Below are positions 63,595-64,000 of a DNA stretch of 64,000 bases, piece by piece (the first letter of the stretch is position 1; every line of letters begins with the position of its first letter). Source of the stretch: Streptomyces sp. ISL-94 (lineage in GTDB: Bacteria > Actinomycetota > Actinomycetes > Streptomycetales > Streptomycetaceae); the NCBI RefSeq assembly GCF_018614075.1, contig NZ_JAGGOZ010000062.1, forward strand, positions 3,104-67,103, given 5' to 3'. The translations under genes and the position numbers were made by a program. The notes under the pieces are model-generated. The model searched no databases. It had not been told where the DNA came from and was given only the letters and a program-made list of their open reading frames with translations.

Positions 63595-64000
63595 TCACGG
63601 CATCGGCACGCCCATGATCTCCCGCGAGTGCAGGTTCGGGACCAGCCCCAGCCGCCACGCCTGCCAGCCCTCCGCCGGATCCACGCCCCGGCCCAGGATC
63701 ACCCCGTACGTTTCCAGGCAGTCCTCCAGCCGGCCGTCCCGCGCCGGATGCGGCGCCTGCGCCAGCCGGGCCAGCTCCGCCCGCGCCTCCTCGGCGGCGG
63801 ACGGCACTGCGAAGTCGGCGTACGGCAGCATCGTGCACCGCAGGAAGCGCGCCCAGTCCTCCCCGCGCCGGTCCCCGTACGAGATGAACAGCCGCACCGC
63901 CTCCTCGCACAGGCCCAGCGCCTGCGAGAGCCGGCCGTTGCCCGCGTCCACCACCGCCAGCTCCAGGCACGTCCACGCCTCGCCGTGCGCCAGCCCGATC
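63595..64000 (-). CDS. TPR-containing protein, 5' end outside window
   Basis: The last 135 residues of a larger protein are visible, with helical-repeat sequence (AHGEAWTCLELAVVDAGNGRL, RLSQALGLCEEAVRLFISYGD, AAEEARAELARLAQAP). The C-terminus is WQAWRLGLVPNLHSREIMGV. The frame stays open to the window edge. It could be the TPR end of a regulator or a stand-alone tetratricopeptide protein; this cannot be decided from the part seen. Confidence 0.7.
   Translation of the reverse strand, partial: IGLAHGEAWTCLELAVVDAGNGRLSQALGLCEEAVRLFISYGDRRGEDWARFLRCTMLPYADFAVPSAAEEARAELARLAQAPHPARDGRLEDCLETYGVILGRGVDPAEGWQAWRLGLVPNLHSREIMGVPMP

Overview
The window is high-GC actinobacterial chromosome, almost certainly Streptomyces. 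Third-position GC is extreme, GTG and TTG starts are common, and overlapping GTGA stop/start pairs recur. Marker genes fit this: acyl-CoA carboxylase accA/accB/accE, class III adenylate cyclase, hutH, mycothiol S-conjugate amidase, a LAxTG-type surface protein, and XRE/DUF397-type genes. From memory, the order lpdA - DeoR - accA - maf - accE - pccB - birA - cya - enoyl-CoA hydratase - GGDEF - hutH ... msrA - metB - threonine deaminase - ABC - greA - mca matches the core region around SCO4919-SCO4968 of S. coelicolor.

Region by region. (1) 1-3225: gamma-glutamylcyclotransferase-like protein, LpdA-type NAD(P)H-quinone reductase and a DeoR repressor. (2) 3226-30505: a 27-kb accessory island between the DeoR gene and accA. 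It is a tandem duplication of one 13.5-kb unit. Each unit holds, leftward, an RHS-repeat secreted toxin with a HINT release domain and a unique C-terminal tip, followed by an immunity gene. Diverging rightward from the same intergenic region is a giant secreted FG-GAP/VCBS + LGFP-repeat protein. The RHS cores and the VCBS proteins are near-identical between units, but the toxin tips and immunity genes are unrelated: unit 1 has an unrecognised tip with a DUF6193-like immunity protein, and unit 2 has an AHH-type nuclease tip with an unrecognised immunity protein. A decayed copy of the DeoR 3' end (16972-17124) lies between the units and marks the duplication boundary. (3) 30526-44468: central metabolism and signalling: acyl-CoA carboxylase subunits with their biotin ligase, Maf, a 43-aa membrane protein, adenylate cyclase, enoyl-CoA hydratase, a GGDEF protein, HutH, a sortase substrate and a lipoprotein L,D-transpeptidase. 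(4) 44588-50076: an XRE regulator divergent from a zinc alcohol dehydrogenase, then a decaying XRE/DUF397/DUF6879 regulatory locus (truncation, frameshift, apparent in-place inversion), a Cys-rich protein and a DUF3885 protein. (5) 50073-64000: msrA, an M48 membrane protease with two paralogous helical-repeat proteins, metB, an ECF-like sigma factor with a small membrane protein, MarR, threonine ammonia-lyase, a DrrAB-type ABC exporter, greA, a DUF4307 protein, mca, a small membrane protein and a truncated TPR protein.

How it works together. The carboxylase block looks propionyl-CoA specific (Asp at PccB position ~421), with its biotin ligase divergent beside it. The toxin island reads as a contact-dependent or wall-associated polymorphic toxin system. 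Its two parts, an RHS cocoon plus a VCBS/LGFP partner, resemble the TcC/TcB split of insecticidal Tc toxins, but both parts carry Sec-type signal peptides. This pairing is the most novel aspect of the window and is a hypothesis based on layout and domains.
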